A stretch of DNA of 64,000 bases from positions 44,466,001 to 44,530,000 of the forward strand of contig CM044857.1 in assembly GCA_024500155.1 (NCBI GenBank), written 5' to 3'. Position numbers and translations under genes: made by a program. The notes beneath the pieces were generated by a model. It was not told the origin of the DNA, did no database searches, and saw only the letters and a program-made list of their open reading frames with translations. Positions 1 to 11,985 of this stretch are shown here, piece after piece (the first letter of the stretch is position 1; each line of letters starts with the position of its first letter). Origin of the DNA: Chenopodium formosanum (taxonomy: Eukaryota; Streptophyta; Magnoliopsida; Caryophyllales; Amaranthaceae).

Positions 1-615
1 CGACGTAAAAGTAATACAATCTCACTCCTTAAATTTCTTCCCATAATTGGTCACTCCTCAATTTTCCCCAAATCATTTCATCCTAAAACCTAATTTTCTA
101 CCCAGTTTCATAGATTAACCCTTGTTGTGTGTGAAACTTATTATTTCCTCTACGATGAACAAGAATGATATAATTTGGTGGCAGTACTATCAAATTTGTC
201 ACCAATTACAGCATGAACAATGGTGGATATTTATAATGTGTTGTTTAATTTACCCATAACACTAATGTATCAATAATGTGATCCCAATGTATTTGCAACA
301 CGTTACCAATGTATTCATAATATGTTTCCAAATAATTTTAGAATCTGATAATTCCACTTTTAGTACAATTATCACCTGCTGATGTTAGGCATGAATATAG
401 CGATGAATTATGATTACATTATGGGTTTGAATAAATTAAAGACGTATAATGTATAATAAATGTAGCTTTAAAAGCAAAATTAAGATGTATCTCCAATGTA
501 TCACTAATGTATATGTATTATATTGATGATGTATCTGTAACATATTTATAATGTATCTCTATTTCTCACGTTTCTCAAAATAAGCATACTTCTCACCGAT
601 TGGGTTATATATATA

Positions 616-862
616 CCTCCATTTCTGAAAGTTCGGCTCACTTTGCATTTGCACGGTTTCCAATGAACATCTTTGACCATTTATGACTTCGGCTATGTAT
701 ATGTAAGATTTTTAAAAAGTTGATATTTGACAAATTTATCAAAAGGGGAATCTAATAAGATCAAAATCATTAATTTATTTTGATTTTATAAATCATAAAA
801 AGTGGTCAAAGTTATATTATTTTGACCACATAAATAGTGAGTCGAACTTTTAAAAACGGAGG
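616..862. mobile_element. Stowaway-like MITE
   Basis: A 247-bp element with terminal inverted repeats. The left end reads CCTCCATTTCTGAAAGTTCG and the right end, reversed, reads CCTCCGTTTTTAAAAGTTCG. A TA dinucleotide flanks each side (614-615 and 863-864), as expected for Tc1/mariner Stowaway MITEs. It has no coding capacity. The flanks (1-615 and 865-1680) are AT-rich and I see no gene in them. Confidence 0.75.
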
Positions 863-1814
863 TAGTATATATATTATGAGACTTATCAATTTGACAATGC
901 ACGGAATCTTTAATTTGTTAATGGATTCAATTGCTTTGGTATAGAATGAGTAGTATTCAATTTGTTATAGACCTTTTAATAATCTTTTTAAAAGTAATTG
1001 TTTTATTATCCCTTTCTCGAAAGTGTTTTTGTTAAAAGCTGAAAACCAAAACTAAAATCAGTTTATAGTTTTTTGAGAAACACAAAACTAAAAAACAGAT
1101 TTTTAACCGAACGATCCCTTAATTAAATGATTGTCAATTTGCTCCAAGGTAAGAGATAGACCCTCTATTTATCAACACAATGAAACCATTATGGAAAGTC
1201 GATTCCATATTTCATTTGACATTAAGCAACTACTCTATGATGAGTCGCTTTTAATTCAGTTTGGAGAAAACTATCTTCTGGATTTTGGTTCGATCTGATC
1301 CAAAACCCTTTAGAAATTTGTCTTTGACCTAACTGTTTTTTTTTTTTTTGTTTTAAAATATGCGTATAAACAATTAAAATATCTAATATTCACCATTATT
1401 ATGTTTGAAAAGTTAATGTATTACTAACTATTTAGCATTAAGTTTCTAGAAAAAAAGACCTTTAAGAATTAGATTCCATTATTTATTTTACCTACTTTAA
1501 TTTATTGTCACCAAACTTATTAAAAAAGGCAAAGGTTTAAAGAAGTACGAAAAAGATCCAAATTGATCTGATTCAGGGTTTGGAACAGTTTTTTCGGTCC
1601 AGTTTGGTTTCAGTCCAAGCAAATTGGTCAGGCCTTGTGTTTAAAATTTCTATTTTTGGTGCCCTACGGCTTCGTAAAAGAGGTGGAAAATTCATAGGCA
1701 AGCAACATCACCTTACCTTAGAAGTATGAATCATTACCAAGAAGTATGAACATTAAATGCTTTCTTACAAAGAAATACATGAAATATTACTCTGGAAAAG
1801 TTAACCATACTAAC

Positions 1815-4000
1815 CATCAGGTAAAGCTTTTGTAGCTGCTGAAAGGAATTGAGAAGGCGAGGAAAACTCTTGACCATGTCAACTTCAGGATCTTCCCTCT
1901 CAAAAAATAAACTTAACCACACAACGTGCCGAAATGATGTGGATGGGTGAGTAGGTATCACATGCATCTGAAACAAAAGAGAATTATAGTGAATCTAGAG
2001 AAAGCACACTAGCCAATAACAAAAGACAAACAGTTAAAAGTTTTTCACGCACCAGAGAATAAGGTGCTTCAAGAAAAAGTGTTTCTAGAGAAGGATTAGA
2101 AGTATCCATATCTCTGATAATACATTCTGCTCCTTTGTAGTTTTTATCTATGAGAGCCACATTGCTGCTCTTCAGCTTTGTGGCACTCAAGAAAGAGAAT
2201 TTTACAATTGCTCTACCAACAAAATCAAAGAAGTTTAGACTCTTGGCATTAAGTTCAATTTCACGCAAGTCTGAACCATCATGAATCGCCAAAGAGCTCA
2301 GTCGCTGCAAATTTTCACCAATGCACAATTTTTCAGGAAGATTACACCACCTAATTCGTAACCTTCAATTGTTGAAGAAGTGGAAAGCATCCATTGTAAC
2401 TGATTTTCCTCTAAAGCAACAAACAATAAATCCAGGCGAACCAAATTATTGAACCTGAAGTCACTATGAAGCTTCAAGTTGCAAGCATCGAGACGTAGAT
2501 CCTTCAAACAAGGAAAACAGGAAAGATTGGAGCTTGTGATAGGATACATATTCTTGGGCCTAGAGGGATTTTGAATGCTGAATTGTAGTAATGAACAAAA
2601 ATGGTCATAAGTAATGAACTGGAGGGTAAGGCTTTGTATACATTTTTTAGAAGCAAAACTAATCCAGTGGTCTACATGACCAGCATATTCCTTCTTAAAG
2701 TTAAATGAAATGCGAAAAGATGAGATATCTTGATTGTGATAATCTCGTAAGACCTTATTCACCCAATTCACATAATTTAGTAAGCCTTTGTATCTTGACA
2801 TTACCGACCATTCCAGGTCAAGTTTTGGTAACGATAACCAGATATTTTTCCACCTTTTTGATAATGTACTCGTTCTCACAACATCACGTAATTTCAAATG
2901 TGTGAGAATGTAAGACAAGATCTCATCTGGGAGGTCAGTGAGGCAATCCCCGTGATTAAGAGAAATCGGAATCTCACCATCTAGTTTCTCGAAGTTATCA
3001 TCGGATGTATTGTCAACCTATTCAACAGAATCTTAGCCCAAGAGTAATTCAGTAATTTCAAAATTCAAAGATATAAAATTAAAAAAAAAAATGCGATACC
3101 TTGCTAGGGTCTGTGTTTTTTTTGGTGGTTAGAGAGCCATAAGGGTGGGGGTGAGAATCGATTCCAGAAACTCCTAAAATCGAGAGGGAAGCTCTAACCA
3201 CTGGAGCGATCCCAGGATCCTTTTTGCTAGGGTCTGTGTAATTGTTCATAATACATCTGAGACGCCTCGCGCAATGTCCACAGAAAACAGCTGCAGTAAT
3301 TATTAAATGTGGAGACATTCCTGGTACTGGTAGAATAGACAATATTCTGCGGATTAAAAATGTTCAATCATTAATTATTAACAGCATATATCAGAAGAAT
3401 TCAAGTTTTAACCAAAATTTTGAGCTTAATTTCACTGTAATAATACAACAAAACAGAGACAGATTAAATTCACTAATTTTGGGCTTCAGTGAGATTTAGT
3501 TCAATCAATCCACCACTTATGGAAAATCAAATGTCAAAGGTGAAAACTTTATTGAAGAGTTGACAAACGGAAAAGCCCTAATCATCGAAATTAATTCAAT
3601 TAATCCAATACATATGAATATCAAGTGTCAAAGATAAAAGAAATTGAAAATCTCTAATTTGGGCTATTTGATTATCTCGAAAAATCCATAATTTTAGGGA
3701 TATTTGATTCAATAATCGAATTAGGCTCATAATTTTCTTTTCTTTTGGTTATGATGTTTCATAATCTTAGAACTTAGAACCAATAGTTGAGATTTTGGAA
3801 CCCTACACTTAATGCATTGACAATTAAATTAGATTGTGAAATTAATATAATGATAACAGAAACCAAACAACTTACCTCAGAAGCAGCTTCACTGGGGGTG
3901 TAGGTTCATAGGAGTACGTCACTTCCATGGAGAACGTTGAGTGCTCTCCATCTCCAATGGATAGAAGGGTTCGCGGCCTTGAAGCCCTATTCAAATCCAT
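1815..4000 (-). pseudogene. F-box/LRR (FBD-type) protein gene, frameshifted
   Basis: F-box proteins are substrate adaptors of SCF ubiquitin ligases. My model, complement: exon 1 4000-3876 (ATG at 4000), exon 2 3346-3100, exon 3 3017-2053, exon 4 1967-1815; GT/AG signals are present and all junctions keep frame. Exon 3 starts the F-box with LTDLPDEILSYILTHL and continues RTSTLSKRWKNIW, then leucine-rich segments (CLKDLRLDACNLKLHSDF, NLVRLDLLF) typical of plant F-box/FBD/LRR proteins. At about 2347-2352 the frame changes: GYELG ends in one frame and WCNLPEKLCIGENLQRL continues in another, so one base is missing or two are extra. I see no FBD C-terminus before position 1. The N-terminal ~80 residues from exons 1-2 are not a domain I recognise and might belong to a separate gene. 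The frameshift could be decay or an assembly error. A SINE sits at the 3' end of exon 2. Confidence 0.72.
3117..3223 (-). mobile_element. tRNA-derived SINE inserted at the edge of an F-box exon
   Basis: On the minus strand the element has a box-A-like stretch (CCAGTGGTTAGAG), a box-B-like stretch (AATCGATTCTCACC) and an A-rich tail. A 16-bp target duplication, TTGCTAGGGTCTGTGT, lies at 3101-3116 and 3224-3239. The net insertion is 123 bp, exactly 41 codons, and contains no stop in the gene frame. Related copies lie at about 38224-38330 and 48769-48865. Confidence 0.85.
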
Positions 4001-4130
4001 GACCTGCCACATTTAGATACTTAGATCTGTGACATCTGCCTAATAACTTATTGGGGCGGGTTTTATACCATTGTTCAACTAGATTAGCTCATACGGAGTA
4101 ATAAATCAATTAATCATTAATAATTATATA

Positions 4131-4176
4131 CTCCCTGCGTTACGAGTTACTCCCAACAAACAAAAAGGGAGTTTGC
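4131..4176 (+). repeat. left Stowaway/mariner-like terminal repeat
   Basis: Begins CTCCCTGCGTTACGAGTTAC right after a TA. It has no local inverted partner. Its best partner in the window is the inverted sequence ending at 15808, also followed by TA. Confidence 0.55.
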
Positions 4177-4282
4177 GGACTCCTAAGCAAAATATCTTAA
4201 GTGAGATTATTGAAAAATAAGAGGATGTACTTAGTATTAATCCAACCCAATAAAAAAAATAAAAAATAATTAAACCAAAATA

Positions 4283-5050
4283 AAAACCACCACCCAACAC
4301 CACGATACCACCAACACCACCTGGCCGCAGCACCACGATACCACCACCACCACCCAGCACTGTACCACCATCCAGCAACACCATAATTGAACGACCCACC
4401 ACACGAACCACCCACAATCAAACCGTCCACCACACAAACCACCCAAAATCGAACCACCAAGCACCACCACCCAGCACCATGAAACATTGAAACCTGAACC
4501 ACGAACCAGCACCACCACCTATCACGAACCACCTAGCACGCACACGAACCACCCATCAAGCCCACAACAAACGCAGCAAGCACAAAAACTGCCAAATCTG
4601 AAAAACCAAGCGAACTCACAACGAACCACAAACACACAACCAACCAACAACCAACCCACAAAACCCATGAACCCACAACAACCACGAACCCACGAACACA
4701 CAATCAACCACGAACCCACAAAAACCCAGCGAACCCACAACCAACAACGAACCCAAAAACCCTTCTCCATCAACAACTAAAGCTTTAAGTTGTCAAATTT
4801 AACCATCAAAACTCTAGATCTAGAGTTTTTATGGTTAAAATTTTCCATAAAACCTTCAAATTTGAGCTTCTATGGCAGAATCAACAAGAAGCGGAAGAGA
4901 GAGAAAACGGAGGCGGCGACAAGCAAGGGGACAACGGTTGTTATATCCGATGAAGGTAGTAGTCTCCATTGAAGGTTGCGGTTGAATTTCTGAGTAGATG
5001 AAGATATAGAGGAGATCGGTGGTAGTGTTGGTGGTGGTGGTGGTGGTTGT
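4283..5050. repeat. low-complexity CCA/ACGAACC-rich tract with a GGT-rich end
   Basis: From 4283 to about 4780 the + strand is built from degenerate ACC, CCA and CGAACCAC units. From about 5010 to 5046 it is a GGT run, so the two ends are roughly inverted. A perfect 20-bp palindrome, AAACTCTAGATCTAGAGTTT, lies near 4808-4829. Open frames of 80-110 codons across it encode only Pro/Thr/Gln- or Gly/Val/Trp-rich low-complexity peptides; I do not regard them as genes. Confidence 0.6.
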
Positions 5051-5334
5051 CAATGAAGGTGATGTTGAATTTAGAGGTGATGATTTTGGAGTTTTTGTAG
5101 AAATGGTTAAGTTAATCAATGTTATGTTTAAGTTAACAAGCTAAAATATGCACGCCATGCGTGCACAATATACCACATAGGCACATACATACATGATATT
5201 TTATGAAAATTAAGAGTTGAAATTATTTTCGCATACATATTGTAGATTTACTTGGAGATAATGCTGTAATAAAATTACAATATAAAAAACATAAAAAATA
5301 TCCTTAGCAATTGTTGATTTATGTATTTCATTCA

Positions 5335-5366
5335 TTTGTGTCTTATCCAGTTCACCGTTTGGGATA
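5335..5366 (+). repeat. 32-bp direct repeat, left copy
   Basis: Identical to 9564-9595. Its core is TTATCCAGTTCACCGTTTGG and contains TTATCC...GGATAA, able to form a small hairpin. An 11-bp AACTTATCCCC follows at 5381-5391, just outside the broken end of the Helitron Rep frame. Confidence 0.8.
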
Positions 5367-6947
5367 AAGGCTATGAGTTAAACTTATCCCCACCTAGCAT
5401 CCACATATTGTTGAATCTCATTGTGTTCAGCCCCTGTTCGAACTTCCATTGAAACACGATCTACACCCTTATGCACATACTTGTACAAATATTTGACACT
5501 CTTGATGCTACTACAGATCTCTACATTGATATGACAATCATATTTTAGTAGCAACCATGAATTATATGGAACGACCCAACCATTATCAACGAAGGTGGCA
5601 CTATTCTCATGTAAAGGCACTGGCGAACGATCACCACGACGACGATAAATAGGATATGAGTTCTTGCCTTTGACTGTGCTTTCTGCAAAGGGTTTAGGAA
5701 ATTTACGTTTACAAACCCCATTTTCCATGCAAGAAGAATTTCGACGACCTTCGCCACACGGATTATGGATCATATGCTTCAAAACAGCATCGTATAATCG
5801 TGGTTCTTCATCTCTATTAGGTATCTCGGCTCTCACAAATGTGTCATACTCTTCCGGAGATTTTGGTTTGTCTTTTTCGTCCAAAATGAGCAGCATGTGA
5901 ACATGTGGCAAGCCTCTTTTTTGAAACTCAATGACATAGACATAGGCAATAACCTTCCCTAGAGCGCCTTTTTCTACAACGTCCATCTTGAATTCCTCAA
6001 ATTTTGCATGGAATATTCTGGTGATTAAGTAGGGACGATCTTGTGCTGTTTGACCTGGCAATAGCTCATCTACAATTTCTCTCCACGATGGGTTGCATGT
6101 CATTGTCAAAAACAGGTATGGTTTTCCATAATGTGTAACTAATGCCATTGCATCTTGAAATCTTTGATTCATGTCTCTTGGACACCCGACAAACGAAGAA
6201 GGTAGAACGGTTGTTTTCCCGGCATTCGCTTTAATTACAATGTACCGTAAATTGTATTATAGTACATAATAATAGTAAAATTAAAATTAAAGGCAAACAA
6301 CATATTTAAGAAAAGAACCTGGATTGAGTTCTCCGACATCTAAACAATCTTGAAGTCCCTGATACAATTCAGCTCTAATTGTATCTTGATTATCTCGAAT
6401 CCATCTTAGCTTATTTGCCTCAATTTTCACAAACATGTCAACAATGAATTGTTGAAATAAGCGCCCTGCCATTAAGATGATGGAGACATACTGTCGTACC
6501 TACAATCAATAAAGTATTGTTAAAATATGAGAAAATAATATAAATCTACGTGTTAATCCGAGAGAGGAGTGTACTTTACTTGAATGATGATAAGCGTAGA
6601 ATGCTCGGCAAGGTATGGTTCTTCCATTATTATCAAGACTGTTTATCGACCATCCATAAGAACCGTATGGAAATAGTAATGGATATTGAAGGGGATCATA
6701 GTATCCAGCAGTATCCATCACATTCATTAATTGGCCAGAGGTTGATTGAACTAAAATATCTCTTGGATTTAAGTTCGCAACCTCTTCTCCTCCGACAATC
6801 ACAGGCGCAACTTGAGAAGCAGTTGGAAGACAATATTGTGGTCGATCTGATGGTTGTTCATTAATACGGAGTGCACAATCTTGTATGTTTCCTTGTTGAG
6901 CCAAACTTCGAAGATTATGAACAAAAGGATTGCACCGATCAAGGATG

Positions 6948-8686
6948 TGATCCGTGCCATTTATGACACCTTTAGGCTATGTTTTCTTTATATTTCTATG
7001 CTCCTTTGTAGTCGTTTATTTCGTGTTTTTAGAGAATAATGCTCGATTCGCGTGTTTTTGTGTTAGTTTAGAGAAATGCATGCTTTTAATGGTTTTCTTA
7101 TCATTTTATTCATTTCTCGGCTATTTCTCTTGCTTCTATGTTTCTTTGTGTTGTTTTGTAGGTACGTCGCGGGCTATATGCATGGGAATTGAAAATAGCA
7201 CCCACTAGGATCAATATGCACTTTTCGGAATTGAATTTGAGTTTGAAACAAAGGAAAACGAAAGATTGCAAAGTATCAAATAGGACCTTTGTGCATTGTT
7301 TCAGCCATATCTCAAGTTCTACAGATCGGATTGATGTGATTCAAGTTGGGTTGGAAACTAGACTTAAAGAGCTTTCCAATTATAGGTCGCACGTCCTCAT
7401 AAAATTCATAGATTGAGAGTTATAGCCTTCCGAAGTTAGCCTTGAAATTCTGCCGCGGGCACGGGCTACAGTACCCGCGGGCGCGGGTTGCTGCAGCTCC
7501 AAAACTGCTGTTTTTGGGCAATAAGCACCCGCGGTTGTCCCGAGGGCTCTCCGAGGGAGCGGGCCTTGGCCCCGCGGGCGCGGGCTTGGGCCGCGGGCGC
7601 GGCTATCGGGGTGTCCGTTCTTCTCCGCGGGCGCGGCCGATTTCTCCGCGGGCGCGGGTTTCTGGGTCTTTTACGATTTTAAGCTTCTTTTCTCCTTTTG
7701 TTTATACAGTTTTTGGTTTCCTTTATTCTTCATTCATGTAATTCTTTAGTTTTAGCTTAGTTTTCTCTCTCTTATGTTGAGAGTTTCTCTCTCTAGATTA
7801 GGCTAGTTTAGGAGTAGTTTTAGAGAGAGAAAGTAAAGAATTTCAATGGTGATTGAGAGATTGAAGATGCAAGTGTGACAATTGTGTTGGAGATCTTCCT
7901 AATTATCAATGAGCATTTCTAAACTCTATCTCATTCAATTGCTTTGTTTAATTTGATGTTTGTTTGGTTTGATTTTGATATTTGATGTTTGATTAGAGTA
8001 ATTGTTCTTGATATTTTGTTGATTCTTGTTTTCTATAGTTGATAGTAGATTTGATGATGATGTTTCTTAAGTAGTTTACTTGCTAGGGTTTGGGTAAACA
8101 TGTGTGATTGATGGATTGAGATTGATTTGGGAATTTGAGTAGTTCTTGTGTTGTGATTAAATTGATTCATAGAGGTTTGCATGTTGCATAAGTTTGATTG
8201 GAGTAGCTAACCATGATTGCTAGCATTGATTGCATGATTGAATTGATTGACATGACCACTTGATATCGATTTGATCATAATTAGTTGAGTATTTGATTAT
8301 GTTTCTTCATATTGTTTAGCACTAGAGAAATCTATGTTAGAGAGTGTGAGGATGATTAGTTGAATGCCCCTAATTGCTCCTACTATTTGTCTTTGCATTG
8401 CTTGGATTGCTTGACTCCCTAATTAGCTTGGTTATCATGAATGCATGTTGATCCTCATTCCCTAGTGTTTCATTTGTTTGATTCTTGATTTAGGAAGTAG
8501 AATAGCGCTACCTTTCACCTTAGACTTCGACCTAGCTTAGGCGTTAATTAGAAATACTTGAACATAACCGTTCCTAGTGGTTCGACCCTTGACTTACCTC
8601 TATACTTGTATTTAGGTAGTTGAGTGATTATAAATTTGTTTGACCGTAGGGAGGATTAGTTCAACGACATAGTTTTCCCCACGTCA
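6948..8686 (+). mobile_element. solo LTR inserted in the Helitron Rep gene
   Basis: A 1739-bp sequence that begins TGATCCGTGCC, ends CCCCACGTCA and is flanked by the 5-bp duplication GGATG (6943-6947 and 8687-8691). Removing it plus one GGATG restores an uninterrupted Rep frame reading KIKAILDRCNPFV, which proves both borders. The 3' part has the 'ggttcgacccttgactta' type of sequence common near the ends of Tat-like Ty3-gypsy LTRs. A GC-rich block of CCGCGGGCGCGGG-like units lies at 7453-7660. Frames over 60 codons inside are chance ORFs. No internal retrotransposon sequence is present, so it arose by LTR-LTR recombination. Confidence 0.92.
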
Positions 8687-9563
8687 GGATGGCTTTAATT
8701 TTTTCTACAATATCTTGTCGTATTGTGTTATTCTCCGCAAGACGATTTTCAACCTCATGCTCAGTGTCATATATGTAAAACTGAAGGAATCGTGGTCGAG
8801 ATTCTGATGTAGTTGGGAGCAGCCCGCCTATCTTGTGATATATAGACCCTTGAGCTCGAAATGTGTGTACTCCGTGTTGAGCATTAGCTAAGCTCTCATC
8901 TAATTAAGTGCACTCCCATGGAGGTTAAAGCGAATAAGTGATTAATTTTTCTAATGTCACTCTTAAATTGTATTCCAATAGGTGTTTGATCAATGTATAA
9001 AAAACGTAGATCTTCGGGAACAGGTAAGGTTGGCAAGGTAATCTTCCCAGACAAACAACATATTTGGGATGTTTCATTATGAAAAAGGCGAGCTTGACAA
9101 AACTCACACGTTCTCGGAGGTGATAGTTGAACGATCGGGACTCCTCTTTGCTCATGAAAGTTTATTGCAGAACGATGACAGACTCTTCCCCTATTTCTTC
9201 TTTGAACATTGTTGTTATGCATTACATTAGGATTGCCTTGAATGCCACTATCACCAAAAATTGTGCTACCACCTTGGATATTTCGTTGTCCATTACACGT
9301 AAAATTGTGCGATATGACACTTTCACCAATATGAATTGCTGTATAATGAATGAAATACTATATAGTAAGTTTGATAAAAATTTAATATGTTTCAATTATT
9401 GATAGAATACATAAATGAACATGTATTGACTTTAAAGATTAATGAAATATTAGTGTGCATATATATCACAATTATTAAATATTTTTATAAGCTTATTGAT
9501 TAGTGTGTGTCACATTTTCTTGAACAATTATTATGGAAATTGTTACTTTATCATCATTTTTTT

Positions 9564-9595
9564 TTTGTGTCTTATCCAGTTCACCGTTTGGGATA
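9564..9595 (+). repeat. 32-bp direct repeat, right copy
   Basis: Identical to 5335-5366, 4.23 kb away. It is followed at 9606-9616 by GGGGATAAGTT, the reverse complement of the 11-mer that follows the left copy. Confidence 0.8.
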
Positions 9596-9619
9596 TTTCA
9601 GATTTGGGGATAAGTTATA

Positions 9620-10930
9620 GATGGTTAGGTTTCAATCCCTTTACAATTGTTGTTACTTTATAATATTATAATGATATTGTTTTCTCACCAACATGAGAAG
9701 TGTAATAGTTATAGTAGCTGGGACCAATTGATTTCATCATAAAAGCATTAGAAAATTTCATGGTTTAAATTTTAGTTAGTATATGTCTATATGACATGGC
9801 GTAGGCATTATTATAATGGAAAGTGTGCTATTATTATTATAAAAGGTCCTTTTTTGGTTTTGGATGGAGGCTATGTTGTTTTTTTAATAATTATTTGATA
9901 AGTCAAAGAATTTTTCCAATGGTTAATCAGTTGCAAATTGGTTTCATTTGTAACGTGTATATTTGAATAGTATAGGGTGAGTTAGGTTCACTTTGAATTT
10001 TATTAGAGCTATGATCAGGTATAATTTGATCTAAAAATGATAATAATACAATTTTAAAACAAATTTAGGTGAAGAAAACACACAATTACTGTATATTATC
10101 ATGTAAGTCTCATTTGATTCAGTAATTAAGAAAGTGAAGGAGAGAGTTATAATATTTGCAATTTTGCATTGGCATTCACTTATTTAGAATAAAGTGAGTT
10201 TTGAAAAGTTTAGTTTGCAATGCAATGTGGAAAATAAAATCGTACATTTAATGCTTACATATACGTACATTAAAAATGAAAAAAAACACAAAGATAAAAA
10301 CTGAAACATGATGGGTGATGAATATTTATTTCTCCTTAAATGTGAAAATAGGTGAAGCTGATTGACAACATGCTAATAAATATATCAAATACATTCATTT
10401 CTATTGTTTAGAGTGAAATTGAATATTCATTTCTTCTTCTAATCTCAACAGACTATTCTTCTCGAGCTTCCAAGAATCACTTACTCTTATAATTGGAAAA
10501 TTTTCCAAATTTAAATCATGTATTAGAGGTAAATCATTATTTAGTGTTCTTATCTCAATTAGTGACTAATCGAGTTAATACTATAGCTCTTTAAAACCTT
10601 AATTGTTATTAGATAATAAGGTTGTTTTGTACAGTAAAAAAATAGTAATTAGTAAAATGATTTTGTTGTTGGTCAGAACTTTAAATAAATTATATCTTAA
10701 TTGTGGTTTTGTGCAACTAAGTATATATGTAATTCATTTGCGGCAACATATAAGCTATACTCCCCTGGCCTACTTTTAAACTATCAAACTATTTTTTAGT
10801 CATCTTTATAAAGTAAGTACTGTAGCTACATAATTTTTTTAACACTACAAACATAAATATCTATGATCTTTTGTAAATAACTCATATTCATATATCATAT
10901 AAAGAAAAATGACACTATTTACAATATGGA
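9620..10930. other. AT-rich stretch without recognisable gene
   Basis: This lies in the position of a long intron between the first two Rep exons. It is AT-rich with stops in all frames, and I see no conserved element in it. Confidence 0.5.
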
Positions 10931-11201
10931 AAATGCTTCAAACGTAGTCTATGTAATTGAACTCACATGTGCTTCTAATTGAAACATGATTTGAAGAAGC
11001 GAGTGTGCCACTTGCGACATCTTGATTAGTAATATCAATTAAAGCTGAACGATTGTCATTTTGTCGAGCATCTCTCCTTAATTGGTAAGTAGCCCGCCTT
11101 TGAGCATTTCGGGCAATAGCTTCTTGTTCAAGTTGCTCATGGGTCATCCTTTCTCGTGATAGCCTACGATAGTATGATGTAGATGACATTTGATTTTCCA
11201 T

Positions 11202-11944
11202 ACCTTGAAACATAACAAAAGAAATTATAAATTTGTAAACAACCAAAATCATATATTATTATGTTTCCCTAAAGCTCTTTATTAGATTTCCCAAAAACTC
11301 ACCTTGCAATACGTTGCAGCACCTAGTTATATTTGAATAGGGAGCATTAATCTAGTACATTGCAATTGAAGAATGAAAATAGTGGATGTCAATAGAAAAG
11401 GAAAAACAGTTACTATTGTACTCATGTTTTTAAGGGAATATAACTCCTAATTTGATAGTGGACATGGTCACGTCATAATTCATTTCTTAAATGTTAAGAG
11501 AAGTTACTTTCTTATTTGGATAATAGTGTGAGTAGTTGTTTTTTAATAATACAATAGAGAAGGAGTGTAGTAACGTAGTAAAACTGTATGTAAAAAAAAA
11601 ATAAAAAAAAAACGTTAAAAGAAATGTAATTTATTATTATTTTTTTATTTTGACAAAAAGGTTATTGAATAATCTAAGAAGTAGAAATAAAATTTATACT
11701 GATGTTTTTTTTTTAATTAAATTGATGAATATTTAGATATATATAGTTAGTGAGGAAGATCATGATAATGATGATATATTAATGGGAAGGAGTTGATGAC
11801 ATGTTTAATAATAGTGGTTGTCGATATATTTTTTTAATTTTTTTTTGTTGGAGTAAAGAAGCAGTTTTGATTGAGTCCAAATGAAAAATAACCTTTGAAA
11901 TTGTATCCCATATAAGATGGACGATTTTTTTTTTATATGAGGAC

Positions 11945-11985
<41 letters not shown>

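Larger units (their letters stand above)
5384..11201 (-). pseudogene. Helitron Rep (HUH endonuclease) gene, broken, helicase part missing
   Basis: Rep nicks DNA for rolling-circle Helitron transposition. Segments I can follow on the minus strand: N-terminal basic exon 11201-10967 (ATG at 11201; donor GTGAGT); exon 9338-8692 with a Cys motif (CEFCQ, CCLSGK) and the family stretch GVHTFRAQGSIYHKIGG; then, after an LTR insertion, 6942-6567 (NPFVHNLRSL, YPLLFPYGSYGW), 6500-6320 (GRLFQQFIVDM) and about 6230-5384. The last segment carries the HUH motif (RGLPHVHMLLIL) and the Tyr motif YLYKYVHKG. Defects: a 4-base insertion near 8900 shifts frame before DESLANA, a 1.74-kb solo LTR splits the gene, and the frame stops at 5384 just after YVDARW. 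No Pif1-type helicase domain follows. The RPA-like gene upstream on the same strand is probably from the same Helitron. Confidence 0.85.

Noticed and set aside
4124..5119. Several overlapping open frames of 80-111 codons on both strands
   Set aside because: They fall in a CCA/GGT low-complexity tract, encode repetitive peptides and have no family features.
7442..7741. Gly/Arg/Ala-rich open frames
   Set aside because: They lie entirely in the GC-rich unit block of a solo LTR with proven borders.
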